Of a stretch of DNA of 64,000 bases, positions 18,176 to 27,304 are shown in pieces. This DNA comes from Mycolicibacterium mengxianglii. GTDB lineage: Bacteria > Actinomycetota > Actinomycetes > Mycobacteriales > Mycobacteriaceae. The DNA lies in the NCBI RefSeq assembly GCF_015710575.1, contig NZ_CP065373.1, positions 4,898,001-4,962,000 of the forward strand, given 5' to 3'. The notes under the pieces were generated by a model. The model saw nothing but the letters and a program-made list of their open reading frames with translations. It was not told where the DNA came from and searched no databases. Every line of letters begins with the position of its first letter. Position 1 is the stretch's first letter. The position numbers and the translations under genes were made by a program.

Positions 18176-18243
18176 GCCGGTACTCCACTCTGGAGTGGCC
18201 AGGCGCAGCCCCCGACAGTGCCTTTGACCTGCTCGAATCAGGA

Positions 18244-18678
18244 GTGAGCCGACGCTTGCGCATCGCCGCAGGGCACAGCCGCTCATGCTGCGGCACCACG
18301 GTCGACCTGATCGCGGCCGACCCGTCCGACCCGAGCCTGCCGGAGCAGACCCGCGCCGCCCTCATGGGGCTGACCCCCGGTCATGCAGTCGCCGCACTCG
18401 AGTTGCCAGAACTGGCCTCCGGGTGGATCGCGATGCCCGGCGTCGACATCAGAATCGACGCCCAGGCCGATCTGGGCGGCCCGGCTGTGGCGATCACCTT
18501 CGACGACGCACTGGCACTACTCTCGGCTCCAGGAGCGCAGGATCTCATTGTCAGTACCATCGCGGTGGTCCCGGGTAGACCAACCCCGCCGCCGGGATGG
18601 GATGTCGTCCTCACCGACGTTGCGAATGTGCCCTTGGCACTGGGCAACCGCGGCCATCTGGCGGGTTGTGCGGCATGA
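18244..18678 (+). CDS. Unrecognised protein, first gene of the ureide operon
   Basis: 144 residues if started at GTG 18244; the frame is open from ATG 18151, which would make a leaderless 175-residue form with the operator overlapping its first codons. No family is recognised. It is Ala/Pro-rich, has a Cys pair early (SCCGTTVDLI) and hydrophobic strands such as GPAVAITFDDALALL and DLIVSTIAVVPG, with no signal peptide. The stop overlaps the next start (ATGA), and all following genes are coupled the same way, so it belongs to the pathway. A role as small binding or accessory subunit is only a guess. Confidence 0.6.
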   Translation: MSRRLRIAAGHSRSCCGTTVDLIAADPSDPSLPEQTRAALMGLTPGHAVAALELPELASGWIAMPGVDIRIDAQADLGGPAVAITFDDALALLSAPGAQDLIVSTIAVVPGRPTPPPGWDVVLTDVANVPLALGNRGHLAGCAA

Positions 18679-19583
18679 GCGACGACAGACTGGTTCTCAC
18701 CCACGGCTGCTCGCTGTCGAATCTCCCATTGTTCGTCGCCGTCGGAGAGGGCCTCTTCGCTGATGAAGGCCTGCGCGTCGAGGCGCCCTACTTCTGCGAT
18801 ATCAGCTCCACCGCAGAGCTTTTGGCCAGCGGGGTGGCAGACCTCGGCACCGCCGCATTTACTCAACCGTTGATCGACGCCTTCCGACCCGACCCGCCCG
18901 TCATGGTTGCCGGAAGCGGTCTGATGGGCATTTCTGTCCTGACCCGCGAACCCGTCACAGACGCCGCAGCTCTGGCCGGCCAACCCGTCGGCACCTTCCG
19001 TTCGGACCCCATGGAGGTGCTGCTGCACGATGTGCTGGCCGCGGCGGGACTTCGCATGTCCGATGTGGACTTGCGCTACTTCGACGTACTCACCGACGCC
19101 ATCGATGCTTGGAACGCAGGCGAATTGGCCGCAGTGTCCCTGGCCGAGCCGTTCGCGGGAAGGATCCGCGCTGCTGGCGGGCACGTGCTCTCCGACGGCA
19201 CCGAACTGTGGGGAAACCCGTTCCCGGACACCACCTTGGTGGTATCGGCGAAGTTCCTGCGAGAGAGACCAGAACAGGTACGCGCCGCCATCCGGGCCAT
19301 GCTGCGGGCCGACCAGCTGATCCAGGCCGACTTACCCGCTGCGGTCCGGCACGCCGCCGAGTTCTACCCCGGCTTCGAATTGGAGGAGCTGGTGGCAGCC
19401 GCCCGCCGCCAGCCGGCCCGGGTCGACATCCGCGATATGACTTCGGCCGTATACGCCCGCTGGGACAGCCTGCGATCACTGGGCCTGGTCCCCGACAACG
19501 CCACCGCACCCGACAACGCCGTCATGTTCGATCTGCTCAACGCCGAGCTCAGCGCCGAAACCATCAAGGAGCCCGCCCGATGA
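18675..19583 (+). CDS. NMT1/THI5-type substrate-binding protein without signal peptide
   Basis: 302 residues, ATG 18675. The fold matches the SsuA/THI5 (PF09084/NMT1) binding proteins: LTHGCSLSNLPLFVAVGEGLFADEGL at the N-terminus, ASGVADLGTAAFTQPLIDAF near 55, and TFRSDPMEVLLHDVLAAAGL near 107-126. Unlike transporter subunits it begins directly with the first beta-strand and has neither signal peptide nor lipobox, so it should stay in the cytoplasm. It may be a cytosolic ligand sensor or chaperone for the substrate, or a decayed duplicate of the next gene. Its stop overlaps the next ATG. Confidence 0.82.
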   Translation: MSDDRLVLTHGCSLSNLPLFVAVGEGLFADEGLRVEAPYFCDISSTAELLASGVADLGTAAFTQPLIDAFRPDPPVMVAGSGLMGISVLTREPVTDAAALAGQPVGTFRSDPMEVLLHDVLAAAGLRMSDVDLRYFDVLTDAIDAWNAGELAAVSLAEPFAGRIRAAGGHVLSDGTELWGNPFPDTTLVVSAKFLRERPEQVRAAIRAMLRADQLIQADLPAAVRHAAEFYPGFELEELVAAARRQPARVDIRDMTSAVYARWDSLRSLGLVPDNATAPDNAVMFDLLNAELSAETIKEPAR

Positions 19584-20647
19584 ATGACAAGCTGACCATC
19601 CCAGCATTTAACCGCCGCAACTTTTTTCGCGGCGCGGCTGTAACCGGCGCCGCAGTTGCCGTGCCTTCATGGCTGCTGTCGGCCTGTTCCAATGCGGGGC
19701 CCACAACCACCGCCACCAGCGCCGGCGGAGTGACCACCCTGAAAGCCACGCACGGCACCGGCTTCTGCAACCTCGGCATCTTCCTTGTCAAAGAACGCAA
19801 TCTCGCCGAAGCCGACGGCGGCGCCCTCGACTTCGTCGTCACGCCGACCAACGCCGACATCGTGACGCTGTTCGGCGCGGGACAGGTTGACGTGTCGCTC
19901 ATTCCGTACACGCAGTTCATGACGCTGTATGACGCGGGCGCACCGGTGACCATCGTCGCGGGCGGCGGCGTCGAGGGCTGCTCCATCGTCGCGCAGCCGG
20001 GGATCAACTCCGCTGCCGACATGGCCGGTAAGACGCTGGGCACGTTCCAGGCCGACACCCTGGAAATGCTGCCGTACGACTATCTGAAGAAAGCGGGCCT
20101 GTCGTTCGGCGACGTGCAGGTGCGCTATTTCGGCACCTCCCCCGAACTCGCCCAGGCTTTCATCAGCGGGTCGGTGGACAGCATCTGTCACATCGAGCCC
20201 TACGCCACCCAGGCACTCAACGCGCGCAGTGGCGCGGTGAAACTGTCCGACGGCAAGGACGTGTACGGGCCGGGTTACACCGACTGTGTGCTCGCCGTGC
20301 GCAACCCGCTGCTCCAGGAGAATCCCGAGGCGGTCAAGGCCCTCATCAAGGGTCTGTTCCTGGCGCAACAGCAGACCGAGCAGGACCGTGAGTCGGCCGT
20401 GCAGGCCACCGTCGGGAGCTATTTCAAGACCGACTTCCAAGACGCCATGGACGCCTCGACCAAACAGCCCAACATCGTCGACCAGCGCTCCAAGTCGCAG
20501 TTCATGCTCGACCGCGCAGTCGGTATGAAAGACCTCGGCTACCTGAAAGCCCTGCCCGACGAGAAGATCTTCGACTGGTCACTCCTGGAGCAGGTCGTCG
20601 CGGAGAACCAGGATCTGTACAAGTCGCTGAAGGCCAAAACCGCATGA
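19580..20647 (+). CDS. Tat-exported lipoprotein substrate-binding protein (SsuA/TauA-like)
   Basis: 355 residues, ATG 19580 overlapping the previous stop. A twin-arginine motif FNRRNFFRGAA (Arg12-Arg13) is followed by the lipobox LLSAC with Cys36, so it is a lipid-anchored binding protein. The mature part is NMT1-type: TGFCNLGIFLVKERNLAE, LFGAGQVDVSLIPYTQF near 105 and TFQADTLEMLPYDYLKKAGL near 155-174, the last closely parallel to the preceding signal-less homologue. It would feed the permease/ATPase encoded next, taking up the amide- or urea-type nitrogen compound. Confidence 0.92.
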   Translation: MNDKLTIPAFNRRNFFRGAAVTGAAVAVPSWLLSACSNAGPTTTATSAGGVTTLKATHGTGFCNLGIFLVKERNLAEADGGALDFVVTPTNADIVTLFGAGQVDVSLIPYTQFMTLYDAGAPVTIVAGGGVEGCSIVAQPGINSAADMAGKTLGTFQADTLEMLPYDYLKKAGLSFGDVQVRYFGTSPELAQAFISGSVDSICHIEPYATQALNARSGAVKLSDGKDVYGPGYTDCVLAVRNPLLQENPEAVKALIKGLFLAQQQTEQDRESAVQATVGSYFKTDFQDAMDASTKQPNIVDQRSKSQFMLDRAVGMKDLGYLKALPDEKIFDWSLLEQVVAENQDLYKSLKAKTA

Positions 20648-21537
20648 GTATCACCACTGCCGCCGGCGTGGGCGTGCGCACAGAGGCGAAGAAGCCCACG
20701 AATTCCCGCCCACACCGCTATCGCCGGATCGCGGCGTCCGCGGGGTGGTGGATCGCGTCGGTCGCACTGTTCGCCGGGATCTGGGAGCTTGCGTGGGCGC
20801 TGGGTTGGGCCCCGGAACTACTACTGCCGCCGCCGCATATCTTCCTGCAGGACTTCAGCAGTCAGGCACAGTTCTTCGACACGGCAAGGATCGGCGCCGA
20901 GCAGGCATCGCCTGTGGTCGCGGTGCTGACGACGGTGATGGCGACAGTGCTGCGGGTGCTCGCCGGACTCGCACTCGGCTTTGTGGCCAGCCTGGTCACC
21001 GGCGTGCTGATCAGCCAGTTCCGCGTTGTCCGCGGGCTTGTCCTGCCCGCCGTGACCTTGCTGGCGCCGATTTCGCCCATCGCCTGGCTGCCGGTATCGA
21101 TCTTCCTGTTCGGTATCGGTAACGCCCCCGCAGTGTTCATGGTGTTCATCGGCGTGTACTTCGTCATGACGCTGGCCACCCTGAGCCTGATCTACGACGT
21201 CCCGATCACCTATATCAACGTGGCGCGCACCATGGGCGCCACCAGGCGACAGACCCTGCTGCAGGTGATCCTGCCGTCGGTGTTGCCGGGGATTCTCCAG
21301 AGCCTGCGGATGAACCTGTTCGCCGCGTGGATGGTGGTGCTGCTCGCCGAAGCGGTTGGCGTGGGCTCCGGCCTCGGCCAGGTAGTGATGTTGGCGCGCA
21401 ACACCTTCAACGCCGACCTGGTGTTCTTCGCAATGACGGTCATCGGGTTGAGCGGATACCTGCTCGACGTGCTGTTCCGTCAACTCCAGAACCGGTTGCT
21501 GTGGTGGCAGCCCATGACGAACGGAGGCGGCAAGTGA
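20644..21537 (+). CDS. ABC transporter permease (SsuC/TauC type)
   Basis: 297 residues, ATG 20644 overlapping the previous stop. Six or so membrane segments follow a basic N-terminus. The BPD_transp_1 coupling motif (EAA loop) is visible as YINVARTMGATRRQTLLQVILPSVLPGILQSLR, about residues 192-224. Forms the channel of the nitrate/sulfonate/taurine-class importer with the neighbouring lipoprotein and ATPase. Confidence 0.93.
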   Translation: MSITTAAGVGVRTEAKKPTNSRPHRYRRIAASAGWWIASVALFAGIWELAWALGWAPELLLPPPHIFLQDFSSQAQFFDTARIGAEQASPVVAVLTTVMATVLRVLAGLALGFVASLVTGVLISQFRVVRGLVLPAVTLLAPISPIAWLPVSIFLFGIGNAPAVFMVFIGVYFVMTLATLSLIYDVPITYINVARTMGATRRQTLLQVILPSVLPGILQSLRMNLFAAWMVVLLAEAVGVGSGLGQVVMLARNTFNADLVFFAMTVIGLSGYLLDVLFRQLQNRLLWWQPMTNGGGK

Positions 21538-22337
21538 CTGCCGTACAACCAACCGGCGCGGTGACCTGCCGCGCGGTTACCAAGGTCTTCGACCACACCA
21601 GTCCGGAAGTGCTTGCGGTGGACGGGATCGACCTCGACGTCGCCGCGGGAGAGTTCATCGTCATCCTCGGTCCGAGCGGGTGCGGGAAGAGCACCTTGCT
21701 GTCGATGATCGCCGGCCTGGAGTCGATCACGTCGGGCTCGATCGAAGCCGACGGTGAGCCGGTCACCGAACCGGGGCCCGACCGCTGCATGATCTTCCAG
21801 CAGTCGTCGCTGTACCCGTGGCTCTCGGTTGCCGATAACGTCAGCTTCGGTCTGAAGCTGCGCGGGGTCCCCAAGAGTGAACGCCGCGAGATCGCCGAGG
21901 ATCTGCTGCACACGATGGGCCTCAGCGGTTTTGCCGACCACCACCCCGACGGCCTGTCCGGAGGTATGCGTCAGCGAGCGGCGATTGCCCGGGCGCTGGC
22001 GATGCGGCCGAGGGTACTGCTGATGGACGAGCCGTTCGCGGCACTGGACGTCCAGACGCGGACCAAGTTGCAGAATTACGTCACCCGGCTTCGTGACGAG
22101 AGCGGCGCGTCAGTGCTCTTTGTGACGCACAGCGTCGACGAAGCCGTTGCACTGGCCGACCGGATCGTGGTGTTCACTGCCCGCCCCGGCCGCATCAAGG
22201 CCATCGTGAACGTGGAAATCGACCGGCCACGCGACTCCCACTCACCGGAATACCACGCCTTGCATGACCACCTGGTGGACCTGCTGGCCGACGAGGTGGA
22301 TCGCGCCTTCGCCGAGCAGGAAAGGATTCGTGCGTGA
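21534..22337 (+). CDS. ABC transporter ATPase (SsuB/TauB type)
   Basis: 267 residues from GTG 21534, overlapping the permease stop (GTGA). Walker A GPSGCGKST near residue 45, Q-loop FQQSSLYPWL near 90, signature LSGGMRQR near 141, Walker B VLLMDEPFAALD near 163, and H-loop FVTHSVDEA near 197. Energises the importer encoded by the two preceding genes. Confidence 0.95.
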   Translation: MTAVQPTGAVTCRAVTKVFDHTSPEVLAVDGIDLDVAAGEFIVILGPSGCGKSTLLSMIAGLESITSGSIEADGEPVTEPGPDRCMIFQQSSLYPWLSVADNVSFGLKLRGVPKSERREIAEDLLHTMGLSGFADHHPDGLSGGMRQRAAIARALAMRPRVLLMDEPFAALDVQTRTKLQNYVTRLRDESGASVLFVTHSVDEAVALADRIVVFTARPGRIKAIVNVEIDRPRDSHSPEYHALHDHLVDLLADEVDRAFAEQERIRA

Positions 22338-23221
22338 CGGCGCTTGTCGTCGCCGCAGTCCAACTCCCCGCGTGCACTGGCGATCTCGAGAAGAACCTCG
22401 AAGTCGCTGAGGCCGCCGTCACCGATGCCGCCGCGGCGGGGGCAGAACTCGTGGTCTTGCCGGAACTGGCCACCACACCGTACTTCGCGGGTGAGCCGGC
22501 CGGAGCATACCGGGACTGGGCACAACCCATCCCGGGACCACACACCGAGAGGATCGCCGCACTGGCGCAGCGATTCGGGATCACCGTGGTGTTCCCGTTG
22601 TTCGAAAAAGACTGCGCCACAGACACATTTCACAACTCCGCGGTGGTCATTGACCGCGGCGACATCATCCCGGCGGTTGACCGGGCGGGCATTGCGCACC
22701 CGGTCGCACGCAAGCTACACCTGCCGATTGCCGATACCCCGGCCCCCGGGTTCGACGAAGCAGCCCATTTCACGCCGGGCAACTGGCTGGGTGTACATGA
22801 AGTCGGCGGGTACCGACTCGGCGTACTGGTTTGTTATGACCGCCGGTTCCCGGAGCCCTGGCGCGAACTGCGCGCTCTGGGGGTTGATCTCGTGGTGGTG
22901 CCGGTTGCCGGCAGCGGCGGCGACAGTACCGACTTCTTCCATGGTGAATTGCGTACCCATGCCCGGGAAAACGGGGTGTTCGCTGTCGCGGCGAACAAGG
23001 TCGGCGTCGAATGGGTGGGCGGGCACCCCATCGACAACTTCGGTGAATCGTGCTTCGCCGGGCCCGACGGTGAACTGATCGCACGCCGGCCCCGGGAAGC
23101 CGGAGCCGGACTGCTGCTTGCCGAACTCGACCTGGGTTCCCTGTCCGACACGCGGCGGGCACTGCGTTACTTCGAGCACCGCCGCACAGATCTGTTCCCC
23201 AGCGCCAAGGAGATTTCATGA
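22334..23221 (+). CDS. Nitrilase-superfamily amidase (N-carbamoyl amidohydrolase / beta-ureidopropionase type)
   Basis: 295 residues, GTG 22334 overlapping the ATPase stop. The carbon-nitrogen hydrolase triad is complete: Glu44 in VLPELA, Lys127 in ARKLHLP, Cys167 in LVCYDRRFPE. The class hydrolyses amide or ureido bonds, releasing ammonia and often CO2 from N-carbamoyl compounds. With a hydantoinase and an M20 carbamoylase in the same operon, it may take the D-form or a different ureide intermediate. Cytosolic. Confidence 0.9.
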   Translation: MTALVVAAVQLPACTGDLEKNLEVAEAAVTDAAAAGAELVVLPELATTPYFAGEPAGAYRDWAQPIPGPHTERIAALAQRFGITVVFPLFEKDCATDTFHNSAVVIDRGDIIPAVDRAGIAHPVARKLHLPIADTPAPGFDEAAHFTPGNWLGVHEVGGYRLGVLVCYDRRFPEPWRELRALGVDLVVVPVAGSGGDSTDFFHGELRTHARENGVFAVAANKVGVEWVGGHPIDNFGESCFAGPDGELIARRPREAGAGLLLAELDLGSLSDTRRALRYFEHRRTDLFPSAKEIS

Positions 23222-24741
23222 CAACGCTTTTCCGCAACGCGCTCGTCGTTGCGATGGACGATGAGCACCGCAGTCAGCCGTTCCGGGCCGACGTGCTCGT
23301 GGTCGACGACCGGATCGACGCCGTGGGGCCGGACCTGCCGGTGCCCGAGGGCGCCACCGTGGTGGACGCCACCGACCGGCTGATGATGCCGGGCCTGGTC
23401 AATGCCCACGTCCACTCGTGGGAGGCGCTGTTCAAAGGCCGCTATGACAATCTTCCGCTGGAACTGTGGATGCTGTTGTCCTATCCGATCCTCGGGGTGG
23501 AGCCCATGTCGGACCGCCTGGTCTACCTGCGCACCCTGCTCGTGGGCCTGGAGTCGCTGCGCAACGGCGCCACCTGCCTGCTCGACGACGTCATCGAAAT
23601 GCCCACCCAGAGCCTGTCGGCGCTGGACGCTGTCTTCCGCGGCTATGAGGACATCGGCATTCGGGCCAACTGCTCGGGCAACATCGTCAACCGGCCCTAC
23701 ATCGACTCGATCCCGTTCGTCGAGGACGTGCTGCCTGCCGAGCTGCTCGCCGAGGCCCGGGCGATGCCCCCGCGCACCGTCGAGGAATACCTGATGACCA
23801 GCAAGGAGGCACTGTCGCGCTACGACGGCCGTGCCGGCCGGCTGCGGTACGTGATCGCCCCGAGCGGTCCACAGCGCTGTACCGACGACCTGTTCGTCGC
23901 GGCCAATGAGCTGTCCCGAGAGCACGACACGACGTTCCATGTCCACGTGCTGGAAACCAAGATGCAAGCCGTCACCGGACGCGAGTTCTACGGATCGACG
24001 TTGGTGGAACATCTCGATTCACTCGGTGTGCTCAGCGACCGCGCGACGCTGGCCCACGGGATCTGGCTCACCGACAGCGACATCACCCGCCTGGGCGAGG
24101 TGGGCGCGTCGGTGGCACACAACCCGATCTCCAATCTCAAGCTCGGGTCCGGCATCGCGCCCTGGCGGGCGCTGCTGGACGCAGGTGTCAACCTCGGCCT
24201 GGGCTCCGACGGTTTGTCGAGCAACGATTCGGCGCGCATGTTCGACGTCGTGAAATCTGCTGCGCTGCTGCACAAAGTGACGCAACCCGACTACACCACC
24301 TGGCCGACGGCCGACGAGGTCCTGTGGGCCGCCACCCGCGGCGGTGCCAGGTCGGCCCGGCTGGGTTCGGAGGTCGGCGCGATCGCGCCGGGCCGCAAGG
24401 CCGATTTCCTGATGCTGGACCTGCGTTCGGTGAACTTCACGCCGGTCAATGACATTGCTCAGCACCTGGTGTACGTCGAGAACGGCGAATCGATCACCGA
24501 GGTGTGGGTGAACGGGCAGGTCGTGGTCCGTGACGGCCGGTGCCTGCTCATCGACGAGGATGCCGTGCTGGAGGAGATCCGCGAGCTCGGTGGCGAGTAC
24601 CTGAAAAAGTTCGCCAAGGTGGAGGACATCAACAGAGTGTTCGAGCCGTACATCCGCGACATCTACCAACGCTGCTGCGGCGAGCCGATGGGCATCAACC
24701 GCTTCAGCGGCGACGAGCGCGCCTGGGTCGGTGCGTTGTGA
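23218..24741 (+). CDS. Deaminase-type amidohydrolase (SsnA/TrzA/AtzA-like)
   Basis: 507 residues, ATG 23218 overlapping the previous stop. Metal-dependent TIM barrel of the cytosine/guanine-deaminase branch: NAHVHSWEALFKGRYDNLPLELW (about 61-83) gives the HxH pair, later FHVHVLETK near 241, AHGIWL near 280, and LGLGSDGLSSNDS near 328 with the catalytic Asp. Enzymes of this branch deaminate or dechlorinate N-heterocycles or hydrolyse melamine-like rings. In this operon it probably acts before the hydantoinase, removing an exocyclic amine. The C-terminal extension of about 60 residues is longer than in most relatives. Confidence 0.88.
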   Translation: MTTLFRNALVVAMDDEHRSQPFRADVLVVDDRIDAVGPDLPVPEGATVVDATDRLMMPGLVNAHVHSWEALFKGRYDNLPLELWMLLSYPILGVEPMSDRLVYLRTLLVGLESLRNGATCLLDDVIEMPTQSLSALDAVFRGYEDIGIRANCSGNIVNRPYIDSIPFVEDVLPAELLAEARAMPPRTVEEYLMTSKEALSRYDGRAGRLRYVIAPSGPQRCTDDLFVAANELSREHDTTFHVHVLETKMQAVTGREFYGSTLVEHLDSLGVLSDRATLAHGIWLTDSDITRLGEVGASVAHNPISNLKLGSGIAPWRALLDAGVNLGLGSDGLSSNDSARMFDVVKSAALLHKVTQPDYTTWPTADEVLWAATRGGARSARLGSEVGAIAPGRKADFLMLDLRSVNFTPVNDIAQHLVYVENGESITEVWVNGQVVVRDGRCLLIDEDAVLEEIRELGGEYLKKFAKVEDINRVFEPYIRDIYQRCCGEPMGINRFSGDERAWVGAL

Positions 24742-26120
24742 GCCTCCTGGTCAAGGGGGCGCGGGTGGTCACAGCCGCCGACGACTACATCGCCGACGTG
24801 TACGTCGCCGATGACACCGTGACCACGATCGGCGCGCAGTTGGACATCCCGGCCGACCAGGTCATCGACGCCGCGGGTTGCTATCTGCTGCCGGGCGGGG
24901 TGGATCCCCACACCCACCTCGGTTTTGATCAGGGCTCCACCATCACCTCCGACGATTACGCCACCGGCACCGTCGCCGCCGCATTCGGTGGCACCACGAC
25001 CGTGGTCAACTTCGCCCAGCAGCGCCGTGGCCAGCATCTGCGCGCAGCCATCGACGACGGTCTGGCCGCCGCTCAGGGCAAGGCCGTCATCGACTACGCC
25101 CAACACATCGTGATCACTGATCTGGCTGCGGGCTCGCTGGACCAAATCGATGAGCTGGCTGCCGAGGGCGTCACCAGCATCAAGATGTTCATGGCCTATC
25201 CAGGCCAGTTGATGGTCGACGATGCGACGATGTTCCAGGTGCTCGAGCGTGCCGGTCAGGTCGGCTCGCTGTGTTGCATCCACGCCGAGAACGGGCCGGT
25301 GATCGACGTCCTGGTACGGCGGGCGCTGGCCGAAGGGCGCACCAATCCGTCGTGGCACGGACGCACCCGCCCGGAACTCGCGGAGGCCGAAGCGACGCAC
25401 CGGGCCATTGCACTTGCCGAAATGGCGGAATCGCCGGTCTATTTCGTTCATCTGTCGTGCGCGGAAGCACTCGACCAAGTGACCGGCGCCCGGGACCGCG
25501 GTCGGCCGGTGTTCGCCGAAACCTGTCCGCATTACCTGTTCCTGGACTCCAGTGTCTACGACGACGAGTCATTCGACACCGCGAAGTACGTGCTGACGCC
25601 GCCGCTGCGACCGGCCCGACACCAGGCAGATCTGTGGCGTGGGCTTCGTACCGACGACCTGCAGGTGGTCTCCACCGATCACTGCCCGTTCTGCCTCAAC
25701 GGCCAGAAGACCATCGGCGCCAACGATTTCTCGATGATCCCCAATGGCGGACCGGGCATCGAACACCGGTTGCAGTTGCTCTATTCAGGCGGTGTGGTGG
25801 CAGGGCACCTGTCCTTGCGCCGCATGGTCGACGTGTTCGCAACCACGCCGGCCCGGTTGTTCGGTATGTACCCGCGCAAGGGCACCATCGCGGTCGGCTC
25901 GGACGCCGACTTTGTGGTGTTCGATCCCAACGGCTCGACGACCATCAGTGCCGCCACTCACCACATGAACGTCGACTACAGCCTCTACGAGGGGTGGCGA
26001 CTCACAGGTGCGGTACGGACCGTGGTCGCGGCGGGCCGAGCGATCGTGGACAACGGTGTCTTCGTCGGTAAGCATGGTGCGGGGCGTTATATCGCACGAG
26101 ATGCCAGTGGACAGCCGTAA
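24738..26120 (+). CDS. Hydantoinase / dihydropyrimidinase
   Basis: 460 residues from GTG 24738, overlapping the previous stop (GTGA). Cyclic-amidase fold with HxH in VDPHTHLGF near residue 58, the Lys that becomes carboxylated in SIKMFMAYPG near 150, His in CIHAENGP near 181 and VHLSC near 237, and STDHCPF near 315. Hydrolyses the ring of hydantoins or dihydropyrimidines to N-carbamoyl amino acids, the substrate type of the M20 carbamoylase at the end of the operon. Confidence 0.93.
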   Translation: MSLLVKGARVVTAADDYIADVYVADDTVTTIGAQLDIPADQVIDAAGCYLLPGGVDPHTHLGFDQGSTITSDDYATGTVAAAFGGTTTVVNFAQQRRGQHLRAAIDDGLAAAQGKAVIDYAQHIVITDLAAGSLDQIDELAAEGVTSIKMFMAYPGQLMVDDATMFQVLERAGQVGSLCCIHAENGPVIDVLVRRALAEGRTNPSWHGRTRPELAEAEATHRAIALAEMAESPVYFVHLSCAEALDQVTGARDRGRPVFAETCPHYLFLDSSVYDDESFDTAKYVLTPPLRPARHQADLWRGLRTDDLQVVSTDHCPFCLNGQKTIGANDFSMIPNGGPGIEHRLQLLYSGGVVAGHLSLRRMVDVFATTPARLFGMYPRKGTIAVGSDADFVVFDPNGSTTISAATHHMNVDYSLYEGWRLTGAVRTVVAAGRAIVDNGVFVGKHGAGRYIARDASGQP

Positions 26121-26136
26121 CAAGACAGGGGACGCC

Positions 26137-26844
26137 ATGGCTGACAACGACGGACTGGGGGCCATCACCTCGTTGCCCACCCAAACACGCCGTAAGACTT
26201 ACGAACACGTCTACCGGGCGTTGCGGCACGCACTGATCACCGGCCGCATACCGGAGGGCACCCACCTGGTGGAGACGGAGTTGGCCGATCAACTCGGGGT
26301 GAGCAGGACACCGGTGCGCGACGCACTGCGCCGGCTGGAAAGCGACGGGTTCGTGGCGCGGGGCACCGCAGGTGGCCTCTGGTCACGCGGGATCAGTCCC
26401 GACGAGATCGAGGACTTGTTCTTGCTACGTACCGAACTGGACAAGCTGGCCGCCCGACTGGCCTGCGAGCGGGCCAAACCGGAACAGTGGGCCGAACCCA
26501 AATCGCTGATCGTGGCCATGGGTGCGGCAATCGATCGATTCGGCGCTGGCTCAGAGGAATTCGGCCAGGCGCATCTGGCGTTTCATACATCGATCTACCG
26601 GATCGCCTTCGGCAGCAGGTTCGCTGGGCTCCTGGACAATTACTTGCTGCAGTGCCTGGACGTGGCAGCCGAACTGAGCTACCGGGACCCGGCAAGCGTG
26701 CTGCCGGCGGTTCAGCAGCATGAGGACCTGCTCGCAGAACTGTCGTGTGGCGATGTCGTCCGAGCCGTGGCCGCCGCGGAGGCCCACGTGCGACGAAGCG
26801 CTGATGACGCCCACCGGGCCAGTTCCGACACTGCCCTTTCTTGA
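26137..26844 (+). CDS. GntR-family regulator, FCD type
   Basis: 235 residues, ATG 26137. The winged helix is at about 20-85 (VYRALRHALITGRIPEGTHLVETELADQLGVSRTPVRDALRRLESDGFV), and the FCD ligand domain follows with metal-binding-type His in HLAFH, QQHEDLL and AEAHVRRS. It is embedded in the operon it probably controls, and the GTATAC palindrome at 18157-18164 is its likely binding site. The 16-bp gap before it is the only break in a chain of overlapping genes up to this point. Confidence 0.92.
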   Translation: MADNDGLGAITSLPTQTRRKTYEHVYRALRHALITGRIPEGTHLVETELADQLGVSRTPVRDALRRLESDGFVARGTAGGLWSRGISPDEIEDLFLLRTELDKLAARLACERAKPEQWAEPKSLIVAMGAAIDRFGAGSEEFGQAHLAFHTSIYRIAFGSRFAGLLDNYLLQCLDVAAELSYRDPASVLPAVQQHEDLLAELSCGDVVRAVAAAEAHVRRSADDAHRASSDTALS

Positions 26845-26884
26845 CCACGATTTGACTTAGCCCCTTTTGATGAAAGGTTCATCC

Positions 26885-27304
26885 GTGCAACACATGTTTC
26901 TCAATGGCACCGCCATGTCCGGACAGAAGGACCATGGCTGTATCGCCGGCCGTGCTCGCTTCCTCGGCCCGGCCACCACGGCACCCAACTTTCGGTTCTT
27001 CGCGATCCGTGACGAGTTCCCCGGGCTGTTCCCCGTCGACAATGGTGGAGCGGCCATCGACGGCGAGCTGTACGAGATGACTGACGAACTGCTTTTCGAT
27101 GTCCTGCTTCCGCAGGAGCCCAGAGAGTTGGAGATCGGCACGATCACACTGGCCGACGGCTCGGAGGTGCGGGCGATGATCTTGCAGCCGGAGCGAATTC
27201 ATGCCGGAGACAAGGTGGTTGACATCGCAGACTTCGGTGGATTTCGGGCCTACCAGGCACATCTCGCGGCGAACTCGGCGGCCAGTGCGCTCCTCGGTCT
27301 CTGA
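26885..27304 (+). CDS. Stand-alone allophanate hydrolase C-terminal (AtzF_C-like) domain protein
   Basis: 139 residues from GTG 26885 with AAAGG seven bases upstream. The whole protein corresponds to the C-terminal domain of allophanate hydrolases (gamma-glutamylcyclotransferase-like fold): MFLNGTAMSGQ at the start, ARFLGPATTAPNFRFFAI (about 20-37), DNGGAAIDGELYEM near 57-70 and DFGGFRAYQAHL near the end. In AtzF this domain completes decarboxylation after the amidase domain. Here no amidase half is fused; the nitrilase or M20 enzymes of the operon could supply it. It overlaps the next gene by about 20 bp. Confidence 0.8.
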   Translation: MQHMFLNGTAMSGQKDHGCIAGRARFLGPATTAPNFRFFAIRDEFPGLFPVDNGGAAIDGELYEMTDELLFDVLLPQEPRELEIGTITLADGSEVRAMILQPERIHAGDKVVDIADFGGFRAYQAHLAANSAASALLGL

